A stretch of DNA of 64,000 nucleotides. Source: Leptobrachium leishanense. Taxonomy: Eukaryota; Chordata; Amphibia; Anura; Megophryidae. The translations under genes were made by a program, and so were the position numbers. The stretch spans positions 55,246,422 through 55,310,421 of the forward strand of contig CM019069.1 in assembly GCA_009667805.1 (NCBI GenBank), read 5' to 3'. Shown piece by piece: positions 45,345-61,978 of this stretch (its first letter is position 1; each line of letters opens with the position of its first letter). A model generated the notes under the pieces. That model worked only from the letters and a program-made list of their open reading frames with translations. It ran no database searches and was not told the origin of the DNA.

Positions 45345-46957
45345 TTAAATAAATGGCACATGCAATAAATACTAAGGTTCTACAGCAGCTGTCTAAAGTA
45401 AAGACAAATAAGTCAATGGGGCCTGATGGGATCCACCCTAAATTATTAAAGAGCTCAGTGATGTAATAGCAAAACCATTAACCGATTTATTTAACCAATC
45501 CTTGTTAACGGGAGTCGTCCCAGAAGACTGGAAATTAGCAAATGTTGTGCCCATTTACAAGAAGGGTAGTAGGGAGGAATCGGGGAACTATAGGCCAGTT
45601 AGTCTTACGTCAGTAGTGGGGAAATTAATGGAAACCATGTTAAAGGAAAGGATTGTTGAACATCTAAAAACACATAGATTACAGGATCAGAAACAACATG
45701 GGTTTACCTCAGGGAGATCATGCCAAACTAATCTTATTGATTTTTTTGATTGGGTAACAAAAATAATAGACACAGGTGGTGCAGTAGACATTGCTTATTT
45801 AGATTTCAGTAAGGCTTTTGATACTGTTCCGCATAGAAGGCTTATCAATCAATTGCAATCTTTGAGTTTGGATTCCAATATTGTTGACTGGATTAGGCAG
45901 TGGCTGAGTGACAGGCAACAGAGGGTTGTGGTAAATGGAGTTTATTCGGCGCAAGGTCTTGTTACCAGTGGGGTACCTCAGGGGTCAGTACTTGGACCCA
46001 TTCTCTTTTAATATTTTTATTAGTGATATTGCAGAAGGTATTAATGGAAAAGTATGTCTTTTTGCTGATGACACAAAGATTTGCAACAGGGTTGACGTTC
46101 CTGGAGGGATCAGCCAAATGACAAATGATTTAGGTAAACTAAAAAAATGGTCGGAGTTGTGGCAATTGAGTTTTAATGTGGATAAGTGCAAGATAATGCA
46201 CCTGGGACGTAAAAACCCAAGGGCTGAATATAGAATATTTGATACAGTCCTAACCTCAACATCTGAGGAAAGGGATTTAGGGGTCATTATTTCAGAGGAT
46301 CTAAGGGTAAGTAGTCAATGTAATAGAGCAGCAGGAAATGCTAGCAGAATGCTTGGTTGTGTAGGGAGAGGTATTAGCAGTAGGAAAAGGGAAGTGCTCA
46401 TACCACTGTACAGAGCACTGGTGAGACCTCACTTGGAGTACTGTGTGCAGTACTGGAGACCGTATCTCCAGAAGGATATAGACATTTTAGAGAGAGTTCA
46501 GAGAAGGGCTACTAAAATGGTGTACGGCTTGAAGGAGAAAAGTTACCAGGAAAGGCTTAATGATCTTAACATGTACAGCTTGGAAAAAAGACGAGACAGA
46601 GGAGATATGATAGAAACATTTAAATACGTAAAGGGAATCCACAAGGTAGAGGAAGGGAGTATATTTAAAAGGAAACAAAATAGCAAAACAAGAGGACATA
46701 GTCTTAGATTAGAGGGGCAAAGGTTTAAAAGTAACATCAGGAAGCATTATTTTACTGAGAGGGTGGTGGATACATGGAACAGCCTTCCAGTAGAAGTGGT
46801 AGAGGCCAAAACAGTAATTGAATTTAAGCAGGCATGGGATAGGCATAAGGCTATCCTAAACAAAAGATAAATCCAGGTAAAGTATCCATGTAATTGGGCA
46901 GACTAGATGGGCCGACAGGTTCTTATCTGCCGACATTTTTCTATGTTTCTATGTTTC
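45345..46957 (+). mobile_element. CR1-type LINE, 5'-truncated
   Basis: Reverse transcriptase, C-terminal domain and a 3' UTR ending in TTTCTATGTTTCTATGTTT, the short repeat that closes CR1 elements. The 5' end is truncated before the RT fingers. The second copy is reversed at 28954-29808. Confidence 0.9.
45385..46870 (+). pseudogene. CR1 reverse transcriptase, two frameshifts
   Basis: This is the RT of the CR1 LINE. In order: KSMGPDGIHPKLL (about 45412-45450), PEDWKLANVVPIYKKGS, NYRPVSLTSVVGKLMET, QHGFTSGRSCQTNLID, the A box AYLDFSKAFDTVPH with a catalytic Asp, [12 protein letters not shown], and the C box FADDTKI with the two catalytic Asp. The C-terminal region ends DRHKAILNKR. One base is missing at about 45450 (before ELSDVIAKP), and one extra T at about 46010 shifts the frame after GPILF. 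The residues are otherwise well preserved, so the insertion is not very old. The enzyme would not be made whole. Confidence 0.9.
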
Positions 46958-47764
46958 ACCTGCGATAGTATCATATCATTTGGCTAGTCGCAAATATCGC
47001 ATATATTGATGAAGATAATTTGGGAATTAACATAGGTACTGGTAATCTGAAAGGGCTCTAGGTGCTCAATATTATATACTAAACCCAAGGGGCATGCTGT
47101 ATATGCACAGTATTTGCCTCTTGGTCTTTATATCTGGCATATGGACAGCCCTTTTCGATTATCCGGAGAGAGTACTAGAGATACGGAAGCCTACACTGAG
47201 AATCTGTCTGCTATATAGAGCCCTTCCAGGTTACTTGAAGTGCTAGATCGAAGAAACTATGCAGTGGGTTGCTGCCTCTGCAATGAACAATGGAGTGTTA
47301 TTTGTTCCACTTTGGTAGTGTGATTAATAAATTTAGTAAGTGTATTTATTTAATTTTGTTTGAAACAGTGGCTATACTTTGTTTTAAGGGTGAGATTCCT
47401 GTAGACGTCAGTTGCACATAATAGTGTCAAGACTGTCGAACAAAGCTTGGACAATTTCACCCAAAGCAAGGGTAAAAGATATGCAATCTACATGTCAACA
47501 ACTATCATGAAAACACCAGTAGAAAGCCCATTGACACACATACCGAGCCCTGCAGAAAATTGCAGACTAAGATGACCGTTCATTAAACTGTGAATTCACC
47601 AGATCTCAACTGTAGTTGATCCCTCTAGCCTGCCAAAATTGAAGATTGTTCGTTTTATGAAAGAACAGTCTAGTTCAATAAATCCCATTGTAGCTGATCA
47701 TCAGTTGTTGGTGACTGACTGAATGTAAGCACACTTTTCTGTAGTCCAACCTTCTTTATGTGCC
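46958..47764 (+). other. Intronic sequence, no recognised element
   Basis: No gene and no clear terminal repeats. Confidence 0.4.
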
Positions 47765-47772
47765 ATTTTATT

Positions 47773-48915
47773 TAGGGATTCACCGATACCACTTTTTTAA
47801 GACGGAGTACGAGTACAGATACTTTTGTTCAAGTACTCACCGATACCGAGTACCGATACTTTTATCTTATGTCATGTGACCGATTTCCAATAAGAAGAGA
47901 CCTCATATAAAGCCCCCAGGTCTCATGGATATGCCCCCCAGGTCTCATGGATATGCCCCCCCAGCTCATGGATATGCCCCCCCAGCTCATGGATATTGCC
48001 CCCAGCTCGTGGATATTGCCCCCCAGCTCGTGGATATTGCCCCCCAGCTCGTGGATATTGCCCCCCAGCTCGTGGATACTGCCCCCCAGCTCGTGGATAC
48101 TGCCCCCCAGCTCGTAGAAATGCCCCCCAGCTCGTAGAAATGCCCCCCAGCTCGTGGAAATGCCCCCCAGCTCGTGGAAATGCCCCCCAGCTCGTGGAAG
48201 TGCCCCCCCAGCTCATGGATAGTGCCCCCCCAGCTCATGGATAGTGCCCCCCCAGCTCATGGATAGTGCCCCCCCAGCTCATGGATAATGCCCCCCCAGC
48301 TCATGGATAATGCCCCCCCAGCTCATGGATAATGCCCCCCCCAGCTCATGGATAATGCCCCCCCCAGCTCATGGATAATGCCCCCCAGCTCATGGATAAT
48401 GCCCCCCCAGCTCATGGATAATGCCCCCCCAGCTCACTCTCCGCTCATACTTACCTTCCTTTAGCGACGCTGGGAAAGTCTTCGCGCGCGCTCCTTGGAA
48501 GGTCCCCAGCCGCGACCACGTGGGACCATGTGATCGCGGCTGGGGTCCTTCCAACAAGCGCATGCGGGGAAACTTTCCCGGCGTTGCTAAAGGAAGGGAA
48601 GTATGAGCGGAGAGCAGCTGCAGGGCCTGTCCGAATGCTCTATCTGCATTCGGACAGGCCCTGCAGCTGCTCACTTTTATACTTACCTTCCTTTAGGAAG
48701 GTAAGTATAAACAAAGTTAGGAGAGCAGCTCCAGGGCCTGTCCGAATGCCGATAGAGCATTCGGACAGCCGCCCCAGCCCCTAGGATGCCGGCAAGCCGG
48801 CTCAATGCCGGCTTCCGGTATCGGAAAAAAATATCGGGGTACTGCACGAGTACAAAGTACTCCTGCAGTACCCGGTATCGGCACCGATATCGATACTAGT
48901 ATCGGTGCAACCCTA
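47773..48915. mobile_element. hAT element, TSD ATTTTATT, with internal minisatellite
   Basis: The left end TAGGGATTCACCGATACC and right end GTATCGGTGCAACCCTA are inverted repeats. ATTTTATT flanks both sides exactly (47765-47772, 48916-48923). It shares CAAGTACTCACCGATACCGA and the GC-rich right half with 36686-37698. No transposase. Confidence 0.9.
47918..48436. repeat. ~20-bp minisatellite inside hAT
   Basis: About 25 units of GCCCCCCAGCTCATGGATAA with regional variants (CTCGTGGATATT, CTCGTGGAAAT, CTCATGGATAAT). Variants cluster in blocks, as expected for local duplication. The related hAT at 36686 has only one or two such motifs. Open frames across it are an effect of the periodicity. Confidence 0.9.
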
Positions 48916-49346
48916 ATTTTATTTATTTGAATTTTGCTCCGCCGTCTTTGCCGGTGTAAATACCCCAACAAACATGTTTGTTCACTGTTTGTATGGGGAT
49001 AATACACAATAGAAACAATTGCCAGTGCTTATGTTGTCCTTTTTTGTATCCAGGTCAGTATGTAACAAAGATACAATAGACATACTTAACTACAACTACT
49101 ATTATGTTATTTACAAAGTGACTCTGCTTTTGATTGCTGCTTGTGTATTTATAGATTGCCTTGGGTCTGTACCAGGTATTTTGAATTTAGCATGAACTTA
49201 TACTTCTTGCTGGAGGCTGTTTCAGTGAAGTAATGATTTGGACGTTACCATCCATCACAAACAATGATTTTTTTTCATTTATTTATTTATGCCGGCAATC
49301 CTCCTTTGCTGCTAGGTGATTTATTTTTAAGCTTTGTTCATTCAAT

Positions 49347-49362
49347 ATATATATATATATAT
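49347..49362. repeat. (AT)n microsatellite at Tc1 insertion site
   Basis: The TA-rich tract abuts the left end of the Tc1 element and has blurred its TA duplication. Confidence 0.8.
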
Positions 49363-50968
<1,606 letters not shown>

Positions 50969-50976
50969 TATATATA

Positions 50977-51126
50977 TCAAAATTTCCACTCGCCTGCTCG
51001 CCTTTGGCGAGTGGAAATTACATGAGTGGGAATGCAGAGGCAATGCTGGAAACGGGTTAGGTGGGGCAACTAGTGGCGAGTAACTCTTAAGGCCTGGCTA
51101 GTAGCTCAGGACTTGAAATTTTGAGG
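50977..51126. mobile_element. hAT MITE fragment related to 43350
   Basis: CAAAATTTCCACTCGCCTGC at the left and CTTGAAATTTTGAGGCCTG at the right match the ends at 43350 and 43802. It lacks the outer left bases and much of the interior. It abuts the Tc1 copy and a TA tract. Confidence 0.65.
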
Positions 51127-51347
51127 CCTGTTATATATATATGAGTTTTTTAAAATTATTTGTTCTATTTAACATGCGACAATTCAGTTGAAGCAAGTTC
51201 ATTTGTGTTATTCTTTGACGTGTTGCAGTGTGATTCGATTTAATTAAGAGGACTGCATTTTAATTTGGTAGAGCATAGATCCTTTATCTTCGAGTATTAT
51301 ACTTGAAATTAATCCAGGTATCTTTTAGATCTAGTGTCGAATGTGTT

Positions 51348-52469
51348 CAAGCTCCAACGATTATTCTCTTCGATTAGTTGGCCGATTTATTATTTCGATT
51401 AATCGATCCATCAGATAAAAAAAAAGTGTTTTACTTAAAGGAATTTTATGTAAAAAAAAATTAAATTAAATAGCAACCCCTCCCTCTCTTTTCATAAGCA
51501 AATAGCGTATCTTGCGTACTTTTCACACAAGGTATGCGAGTGCTTGGTCAGAGGGAGGGGTTGGTGCTGCATGCGTAGCTTAGGCTGGCGGCACACAAGC
51601 GTTTCTAAGGGAGCGGAAAGAACATCCGTGAGGGTGGACGTTCCTTCCACTCTGTGCGCTCAGCATACAAAGCGCCATCCTCCCTGTGGAGGATCGCGCT
51701 TTGTATCCCCGTCAGCGTCCGTCTCACTTTTTGACAGGGAGGGCTTTTTCACGTCCGGTGGTTGGCCCTCCCCATCAAAATGGCACAGACGCAGGGAAGT
51801 GCGGCCTCTCGCAAGCACTAACTGCGCTCGTGTGCCGCCGGCCTTAAGCCCAGGTTTGCTTTCTCAAATGAACGCGGCTACACTTGGTCATAGATGATGA
51901 TGTCAGCATGAAATCGGGGCTAATAAGCTAAAGTGGTCAGGGTGCGTAGAGTTTCCCTTTTAAAGAATTTCGTGAACAAACTGGGAGGAGGAACTGGAGG
52001 TGGAAGGGAGTGACTTTACTCAAGTGACTTGACCTGAGTATGAGAGGGAGTGGGTATGGACAAAAGGATCAGAGTTTGGGGAAAGGGACCAGAGCAAAGG
52101 GAGGGAATGGCAGTACCCTACCGAAGAGGGTGTGGCGGGGTGGTGGCACAGGACTCCAGGTTCATGTAAGGATAAAAGACTGGCATACAGCTCCTTCACC
52201 CAGTGGCAGTATCCTATTTTGTGTTATAGTTCTGCTACTGTTGTAAACGGAATAAAAACTGGTTGTGTCTGACATAACCCTTAGATCTAAATCATACCTA
52301 GTAAAGCAGTGGCGCGTCTCCTCCAATCAGCTCCGAAGCTGAGGTTAGTTACGTGCTGTACACGGGACGATTAATCGACACCGATTAATCGATGATTAAA
52401 ATAGTTGTCAACTATTTCCATTATCGATTAGTTGTCGATAAATCACTTTTTAGTTGTTTCAGCCCTTGT
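51348..52469. mobile_element. hAT-like element with Harbinger-like MITE inside
   Basis: CAAGCTCCAACGATTATTCT at the left and GTTGTTTCAGCCCTTG at the right, with blocks such as CGATTAATCGAT near both ends, are typical of a hAT group with CAACTAACGATTATTTT-type ends (a fragment also lies at 55092-55125). No exact 8-bp duplication was found. At 51915-51963 a GTGCGTAGAGTTTCCCTTT stretch resembles a T2-like end. Confidence 0.55.
51583..51843. mobile_element. Harbinger-like MITE, TSD TTA
   Basis: The left end GGCTGGCGGCACACAAGCG and right end CGCTCGTGTGCCGCCGGCC are inverted repeats. TTA flanks both sides (51580-51582, 51844-51846). The interior has AGGATCGCGCTTTGTA and its partial complement. Confidence 0.85.
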
Positions 52470-53108
52470 TAATATTATTGTGTTAATTTTGTTAGGTTTA
52501 CATTTACACATTCATATTTGATTATAAATGGTAAACGACTGGGATGGCGGAAAAGAACTGATCCGAGCTGGGCCTGTTGTTGTAAACCTCAGGAACGTAA
52601 AGCTCTATGAAAACAGTCAGGCATCGCCTAATTTGAGTAAATGTCTGTAAAATAAGCTCCTATAATAATATAATTCTGTTGCAAGTGTGTAATCTGATTA
52701 TGGATACATTAAATTTCCAATAAAACCAGGCAATATTTCCCTCAGTAGATATACGTATCTATTGCTCCCACATAGTCCTTTACCAGAATCAACTCAAAAT
52801 TGGTATAACAAGAGGCAAGCTGAATGGCCTCCCATCAGTGTGCTATTTTAATATCCTTATTTGTTGCTGATAATTTCTTTTTATGGTGTCTTTGCTGTAT
52901 TATCGGGTTCTGACTTGGCTGCCAAATAGCCTTGTATAATGTCAAGTAAGTGACAGTCAGGACCTTTTTCTTTCCTATTGGCAGTTTGCCAGCTTCGTAA
53001 TTGAAGTACTGTTTTCTGCCTGTCAGAATGTCTATTTGACAATTGTATCCAGCTAAGAAAATATTTTGAAAATACTGAGACAAAACCAAATGCAATAGCC
53101 TATTTATT
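52470..53108 (+). other. Repeat-poor intron segment
   Basis: No transposon ends or gene. It is possibly conserved non-coding sequence, but that is not testable here. Confidence 0.3.
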
Positions 53109-53274
53109 GCCTAATGCAGGGGTAGGCAACCTTTCTCTGCCTGATGGCCGGGTGCAACAACTGTGAATGCACGGAGGGCCGCATTCACCTACAAAGCTAA
53201 TAAATGATGATAATATTGTAATAACGGAACAATCACAGTAGATTTTAAATAACGTTTACTTTTTAATCCTTTAA

Positions 53275-53576
53275 CGCCACAGGACGTTCCATGACGTCCT
53301 GGCTGCGGGCGGGCTTTGAAGACGTGGGGCGTACAGCTACGCCCTGCTGTCTTCAATGGGGCCGTCTCGGCCCCTCCCCGCAGCCTGCGCGCGCTGACTC
53401 GTGGCGCGCGTCATTGGCTGCACGGGGACGGCCTGAAATCAAGCCGTCCCCTGCAGCCAATGACGCGCACTGCGCCGAATCAGTGCCGCGCGACCGCACC
53501 TGTCGGCGAGACTTACCTGTACACCTCGCCGGCGAAATCGACCCCTTAAGGGCACCACCCCTGCGTCCTTAAGGGG
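53275..53576. mobile_element. Small TTAA-flanked piggyBac-like MITE, nested
   Basis: TTAA at 53271-53274 and 53577-53580. The left end is CGCCACAGGACGTTCC and the right end ends GCGTCCTTAAGGGG. The ends match only partly. Its GC-rich interior folds on GGGGACGGC and its complement. Confidence 0.6.
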
Positions 53577-53637
53577 TTAAACTTAAATAAGATAAATATT
53601 GTAATAATTCTAAACAACAAACACAAGAAACTAAGGT

Positions 53638-53752
53638 CCCCACAGCAGACAGACTCCTCAATTTATTGTCCCCACAGCAGACAGGCTCCTCAATTTATTG
53701 TCCCCATACAGCACAGCAGGCTCCTCAATTTATTGTCCCCATACAGCACATA
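53638..53752. repeat. Tandem repeat, ~38-bp unit, 3 copies
   Basis: Three units contain CTCCTCAATTTATTGTCCCC, each with an ACAGCAGACAGG-type spacer. Confidence 0.85.
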
Positions 53753-54901
53753 CCATTTAACATAAGGGAGACAGAAAGTGGAATTGATGGGAGGGGGGGG
53801 GGGCTAAAACACAAAAAAAATCTGCTATGCTAATAATCAATCTCCCTGTGATCAGAGTCAGAATCAGGCCCAGCCTGGAGATCCTCCTGCTGGCTGACAC
53901 AGATCTAGGTCTTATTAAACCCCAGGCCCCTGCTCTCCCAGAGCATCCCCGGGCTCTCTTGCGGCTGGAGCTGGCTTACCTTTCTGGTGCTGGTGAAGGT
54001 GGCGACTCTAGGGGTTAGGAATCGCTGCAGGGTGACCACGGTCATGGCGGATGATTCCCTGGGGTCCATTCAGAGGATGGGGCAGCTGCTTCAGCCTGTG
54101 TCTAGAGGTGGTTCCTCCTTATGGCTGGCCGCTATGAGGACAGGCCGCGGCCCGCAGCTCATCACGCCGCCCAGGGAGATGGAGCTCCGTCTGGAGGAGG
54201 ACAAGCCGCGGTCCGCAGCTTACCCTGCCGCCCGAGGATATAGAGAGCTGGCTGGAGGATGGCGGTCCCGGAGAAGTCGATGCAGCCTGTCCACATTTCG
54301 TTATGAAGACCGCGCCCCCACACCTGCTGCTGCCGGGCAGAAGTGCGAGAGTGGCGGCAAGATTACGGCGCGTGTGGGCAGGCCAGATCTCATTCTGCAG
54401 CAGAGCAGCTCTGCTGCAGAATGAGGTCCGGCCCGCCCACACATGCCGTAATCTTGCTCTTGCCGCCACTCTCCCACACCTGGCCAGTTGAATGTCTGCA
54501 TGCCGCAGCTCCCGGTCAGCCCCAGCTCTCTAATTGGCCACTTGTGCAATCACCGCCCCGCCGCCGCTCCTCAAGTGGGTCCTCTGGAGGCCCCCGCGGG
54601 CGGCCCTCTACCGTGCCTATTTAGAGGTCCGAGTCTGCCTGATCCAGCCAGCCCTAATCGCATACTGGCTGGATCAGGCAGACGCAGCCCTCTAAATAGG
54701 CACTGTAGAGGGCCGTCTACTGGGGCCTCGGGAGGACCCCTTCAGGAGCGGTGGCCGACGATTAGAGAGCCGGGGCTGACCGGGAGCTGGGATTTTTATC
54801 GCGGGCCGGGTGTCTGTGATTTTATCACAGACACCCGCGGGCCTTAACAACAGGGGTGGCGGGGCCGTATAGGCCGTAGGTTGCCGACACCTGGCCTAAT
54901 G

Positions 54902-56468
54902 CTTGACTATGCTGACTTTTCCTGGGATTATGAGTGTAATCGCCAAGGCTGCTGGAGGAAATTGTGACAGGAGAGGGACTATTTTTTTTTTTTTGCCAAA
55001 TTATTCATTTCAAAGAATAATATTGTGTGGCGTGATATTTTATTGAGAGAGGTTGATGATGACCATTGTGATTACATTGTCCTTGTGTTTAGGGCTACAA
55101 CTAACGATTATTTTCAAGCCTAAAAAATATAAATATGGAATAGATCTACCTGCAAAATAAACAATACAATAGTGCAGGACATACAAAAATGTAAAAAATT
55201 ATGTGCCCTATTCTCTTGTTGATGCGAGGAGGTGATTCTCGCGAGTGCAGGTTTTCCCAGTTAGCGACCCCATTTTAGCGAGACTCACCTCCTCGCGAGA
55301 CTCACCTCCTCGCGAGACTCACCTCCTCGCGTCCATAGGACTCATTGGAGGGTTGCATTGCCAGGTCGCGAGACCTGCGCAATCTTATTCTCATGGGATC
55401 GAACTGTGATTGCAGAGGGTGACTATTTGTCCCCAGTCTCACTCTGCTCCCAGCACCCAGAAGCAGCAGATCGGGCCACTGTTCTTTCTGCGGGATGAGA
55501 GGTGAGTATTTGACTTAGTGGGGGGGGGGGGTTTAGCTGATGCTAACTGATTCTGCAGAAGCGGAATCAGCAGCAGCTTCTGGGTGACGGAAAAATCCGA
55601 TAAAACTCATTGGTGTGCTAATTTGCCTTGGGTCTTTTGTAATACCATACTTTATATCCTAACGCTAAGTATAGGGTGTGCAGAATACAGTAAACCCGCG
55701 CTGTAACAGATCTCTGTGCCCGGACAGGGTCACATCTGCCAATGCTGCTTCCTCGCTGGACACCCAGTTTCTCCTCGTGACTCTCACACCTTTCTCTTGT
55801 ACCTTAGCCGCAGTTCAAGGCCCGGTGCCTGTAGAGAGCCTGACTAGCACCCCCAGGAATAAGCCGAAGCTGTAGACCTGGAGCCTTTCCTTGGCACAGC
55901 GGGCAGAAGATTCCTGGTACTCCAAAACATGAGTCGTGACTTCAAGCTTGGTCAGAATAGAACTGACTGTTTATTCACAGAGAGGACAGATAGTCAAGGA
56001 CCAATTACATTTGCATACAATCAAACAGACAACATCACAGATCAGATAACTACCCAGGGCCTTCAAACAATGGAGAATGGGGGAAGGAGAAAGCACGTAA
56101 ACAAAAGGAATTTCTAACTGAGCGAATTTACACAATAGCAGGTACTAATACAGAGATCTACACTATACAGGGGATAACACACAGACATCAGAAATCTTTA
56201 GTTAACTGGCATATCTATAAAACAGGGAAAATCACATTGGGGTACTTATAAAAATAAGGGCTAACGAACGTTTAATAACACACAAATAAATAAACACTTG
56301 AACTGTTGTACTGCGCTACAGCGTAGTGGCGGCCGTCCCGTCACACGCGCAAACACCAATGCGCTAATGCATTTTTTCAATGTTTAGTGTCAGTAAGGTA
56401 ATATGGGGGGCATGCGTTAAAGTCACTTATCCTGACGTTAATGGTTACTCACCAGAAAGCTACAGAAA
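54902..56468 (+). other. Intronic sequence with short 17-bp tandem repeat
   Basis: At 55268-55320 the unit CGAGACTCACCTCCTCG repeats three times in tandem. A hAT end fragment (GGGCTACAACTAACGATTA) lies at 55092. From 55600 to 56460 no element or gene was recognised. Confidence 0.5.
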
Positions 56469-57600
56469 CAGGGTTATCCAAAGAGATCCGAATTGCTTGA
56501 GAAAGGTAACCGAATGCTGAAAATCAGCGTTCGGTTACCTTTCCTGGACATTCGACTATCCAGAGAGCAGGCAATTCGCCAAATCCTGGCGAATTGCCTG
56601 CACATACGGTGACTGTTCGGTGCCTGTTCGAGGGCAGTGAAATCCCCATGAAAAAGCACTGCTTCGGGTATTCAGAGAACACAAACCAGCAGTGAAAGGT
56701 TCCCCTAATGCCCTGCCATTCGGTGGTTTCATTCGGCAAATTTATTCAGGAGAATCCCATAGACTTCAATGTTAAAAATATTTCCGTTTTAATTCAATAT
56801 CTAATAAACCGTTGATTATAAAATTCTGCAGCAAAAAGTCTCTTTATTTATAGATTTTTTAGGATACTTTAAGCATTTTTCTGATTTTTTTTAATTTTTT
56901 TTAAAAGTCCGATTTTTTTTGATTTTTTTTTTCCAGTTTACTTATTTTTTTTGTAACAGCCCTCTTTATTATCATTCCCTGGACCTCCTGTGAAAATTTC
57001 AGACATTTTCGCTCAGTAGTTTCTTTGCAAACAGCGTTTCATTTTCCCAGATTCATACAAATGGTTTTTCTAATTTATTATTATTATTATTATTATTCTT
57101 TATTTATAAAGCGCCAGCATATTCCGCAGCGCTGTACAATAAGCACAGTATAGACAGGGTTACAATACATTGAACAACATTTGACAAACAGTACAGGAGG
57201 AGATGAGGGCCCTATTCCCGTAGGAACTCACAATCTAGGAGGGTTGGGGTTGGAAACAGGAGGAGAGGACTGTAAGGTGAGAGTGATTGATGGTTGCATC
57301 AGTGAGTTGGGTGGTTTATTCACTGCCTCCTCTACGTCACAGCTGCTTCGGCTCTGTGTGATTCGGCTCCTGTTCGGCTCCTGTGAAGGTTAATCCAGAT
57401 GTTTTTGCTTGTTCTCAGCGTGCATTCGGTTAGTTTTCGTCAGGTTTGCGGCAGCTTTTCCCTGCAATTCGGGGACCCTGTGATGTTTGCTGAATACACC
57501 GCAGGGTCACCGAAATGCAATCGGCAAAAGGAACCGAATTGAAGAGAACGAAAAGTCACCGAACGTGCGGTGACTTTTCGAATCTCTTTGGATAACCCTG
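56469..57600. mobile_element. CAGGG-family MITE interrupted by an L2 tail
   Basis: The ends CAGGGTTATCCAAAGAGAT and ATCTCTTTGGATAACCCTG are inverted repeats, as at 30589. The flanking triplets AAA and TTA do not match. Away from the L2 insertion it is nearly identical to 30589-31448. Confidence 0.85.
57080..57314 (-). mobile_element. L2 3' tail inserted in MITE
   Basis: A reverse L2 end ((ATT)n, then TTTATAAAGCGCCAGCATAT, CGCAGCGCTGTACAATAAGC). TTTATT occurs on both sides (57074-57079, 57315-57320). The uninterrupted MITE at 31150-31175 shows the empty site. Confidence 0.85.
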
Positions 57601-59165
57601 TTAGTATTTACTAGGGAATAGGGCCCATTGTTAAGTAAAAGCACTTACAACGGACATATAATTATGCGCATATTAGTGATCTCTCCCTTGCTTTCCAGGA
57701 CGTACAGAAAGCTTAAAGGGCCACTACCACCAAAAAATGAAATGCGCTTATTGTGTTTGTTTTATGTTGCTGATATCTTACACGTGCTTTGTTTTTTTTT
57801 ATTGTATGTTTAGTTAAGAAAACCTTTTACTCTGTGTCACTGGGTGCATCCATTGTGTGATATTTTGTGTTTTACACTGCCACGCACACACACTATCAGT
57901 ACATCACTTGGTCTTCACTGTGTGGCACTGGCTATAAAATGGAGTCTATTGATCGATCACTGACTCAAATAATTGTATTGTGTGGGATGTATTCAAAGGA
58001 CATCACAAGGGGGTATAATAGAAGTCTTTTCTGTTCCCTGTCATATCTCGTTCAGCTGCCAATTTCCCCTTCCAGCCTTATCTAAGCATCCCCCCACCTC
58101 AATAACTGGTTAAATATTGTAGATTAATAAACAAGAGCCACAAAGCAAATATTTTGGTAAATGTTGCATCATGGGAAAACTAGACAGACTGTAAACAAGG
58201 GCTCAAAACCTTACTTTATTTTCCCTTTTTATATGCAGTGATTTCAAACAAAGGAAAAAAACTGCATGTGGTTTTGTTTGTAATGCATTGTACTTGTGCT
58301 GCGATTTATTGTTTTGTTTTTTACTCTAGGAGTTTTTATTGTATTGTCTTCTGATTATTTTATTTTTTTTTGTCCAATTTTTGGTTTCCTGAGAGAGAGA
58401 GAGATAGCTATAAAAATTAATATAAACATATATATATATATATATATTTATATTTTTCACGCCCTTATGCAGCGATGTGACTGTGCTTTCGTGTTTTTGT
58501 TGAGAGTCTGGGACTATGCTTATTAGCCCTACTTTGTTTTCTTTCTATGCTCTGGGACAGGCGATGGGTCCTTGCGCATGCTTTGCGCTTTTTTTCCCTC
58601 TCATTTGTGCATGTGTTCGTGACAGGACGGCCACCACTATATTTAGTTTTATTTCGTTCTTATTTTGTTGCATTTCGTTCTCCCTGTATTTATATGTACA
58701 AATTCCCCTGTATGAATCATTGTAAAGTATTCCCCTGTTTTTTTTGTAATTGTGTTCCCCCTGCAATGTCTCACCCCGATCTTGCCAGTAACCACTCAGC
58801 TGCGCGTTGCAACCAAATATCTCTGCGTGCGCAACTGTATCTTTTCCTTTGAGATGGATCAGCTGCTGCTTTGTCTGTTCTGTCTCTGTGTTGTTAATAT
58901 TTCGTTCTTACATTATGATATTTCGTTTCCATGATGTGTGTAAATTATGTCCTGGTTTTTAGTACTGTCCCCAATGCATCCTGCAGGCCCAGAAATTGTG
59001 TTCCTCCTCCTGAGACCCTGCAATTTCCCGCCAGACTTTAAGCCAGAGCGCTTCAGCCACTATAAATTCCACCAGAGCGCTTTTGGGACAGTGTGTCCCT
59101 AGGGAGGGGGGGGGGAACAGGACAGAGCCTGCTATGGGGTGATTAAGTAGCTGGGGGACCAGAGC
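57601..59165 (+). other. Intronic sequence; (TA)n at 58428-58447
   Basis: A TTAAAGGGCCACTACCACC start at 57714 resembles T2-type ends but has no partner. No gene is supported. Confidence 0.4.
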
Positions 59166-59167
59166 TA

Positions 59168-60756
<1,589 letters not shown>

Positions 60757-60758
60757 TA

Positions 60759-61974
<1,216 letters not shown>

Positions 61975-61978
61975 TTAA

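Larger units (their letters stand above)
53117..54893. mobile_element. hAT element, TSD GCCTAATG
   Basis: The ends CAGGGGTAGGCAACCT and AGGTTGCCGACACCTG are inverted repeats. GCCTAATG flanks both sides exactly (53109-53116, 54894-54901). The right half is GC-rich, with long inverted blocks (for example CTATTTAGAGG / CCTCTAAATAG around 54618-54700). Several overlapping open frames are due to this composition. It contains a small TTAA-bounded element and a tandem repeat. Confidence 0.9.

Noticed and set aside
362..46075. CTGATGA-like strings at about 367 and 46057 as hammerhead cores
   Set aside because: They encode the ADD of the LINE reverse transcriptase active site and lack GAAA and pairing stems.
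47923..48244. Proline/glycine-rich open frames on both strands
   Set aside because: Translations of a 20-bp tandem repeat inside a hAT element.
53291..54847. Several GC-rich open frames of 80-145 residues
   Set aside because: They lie wholly within a hAT element with an exact 8-bp duplication, overlap on both strands and show no domain.
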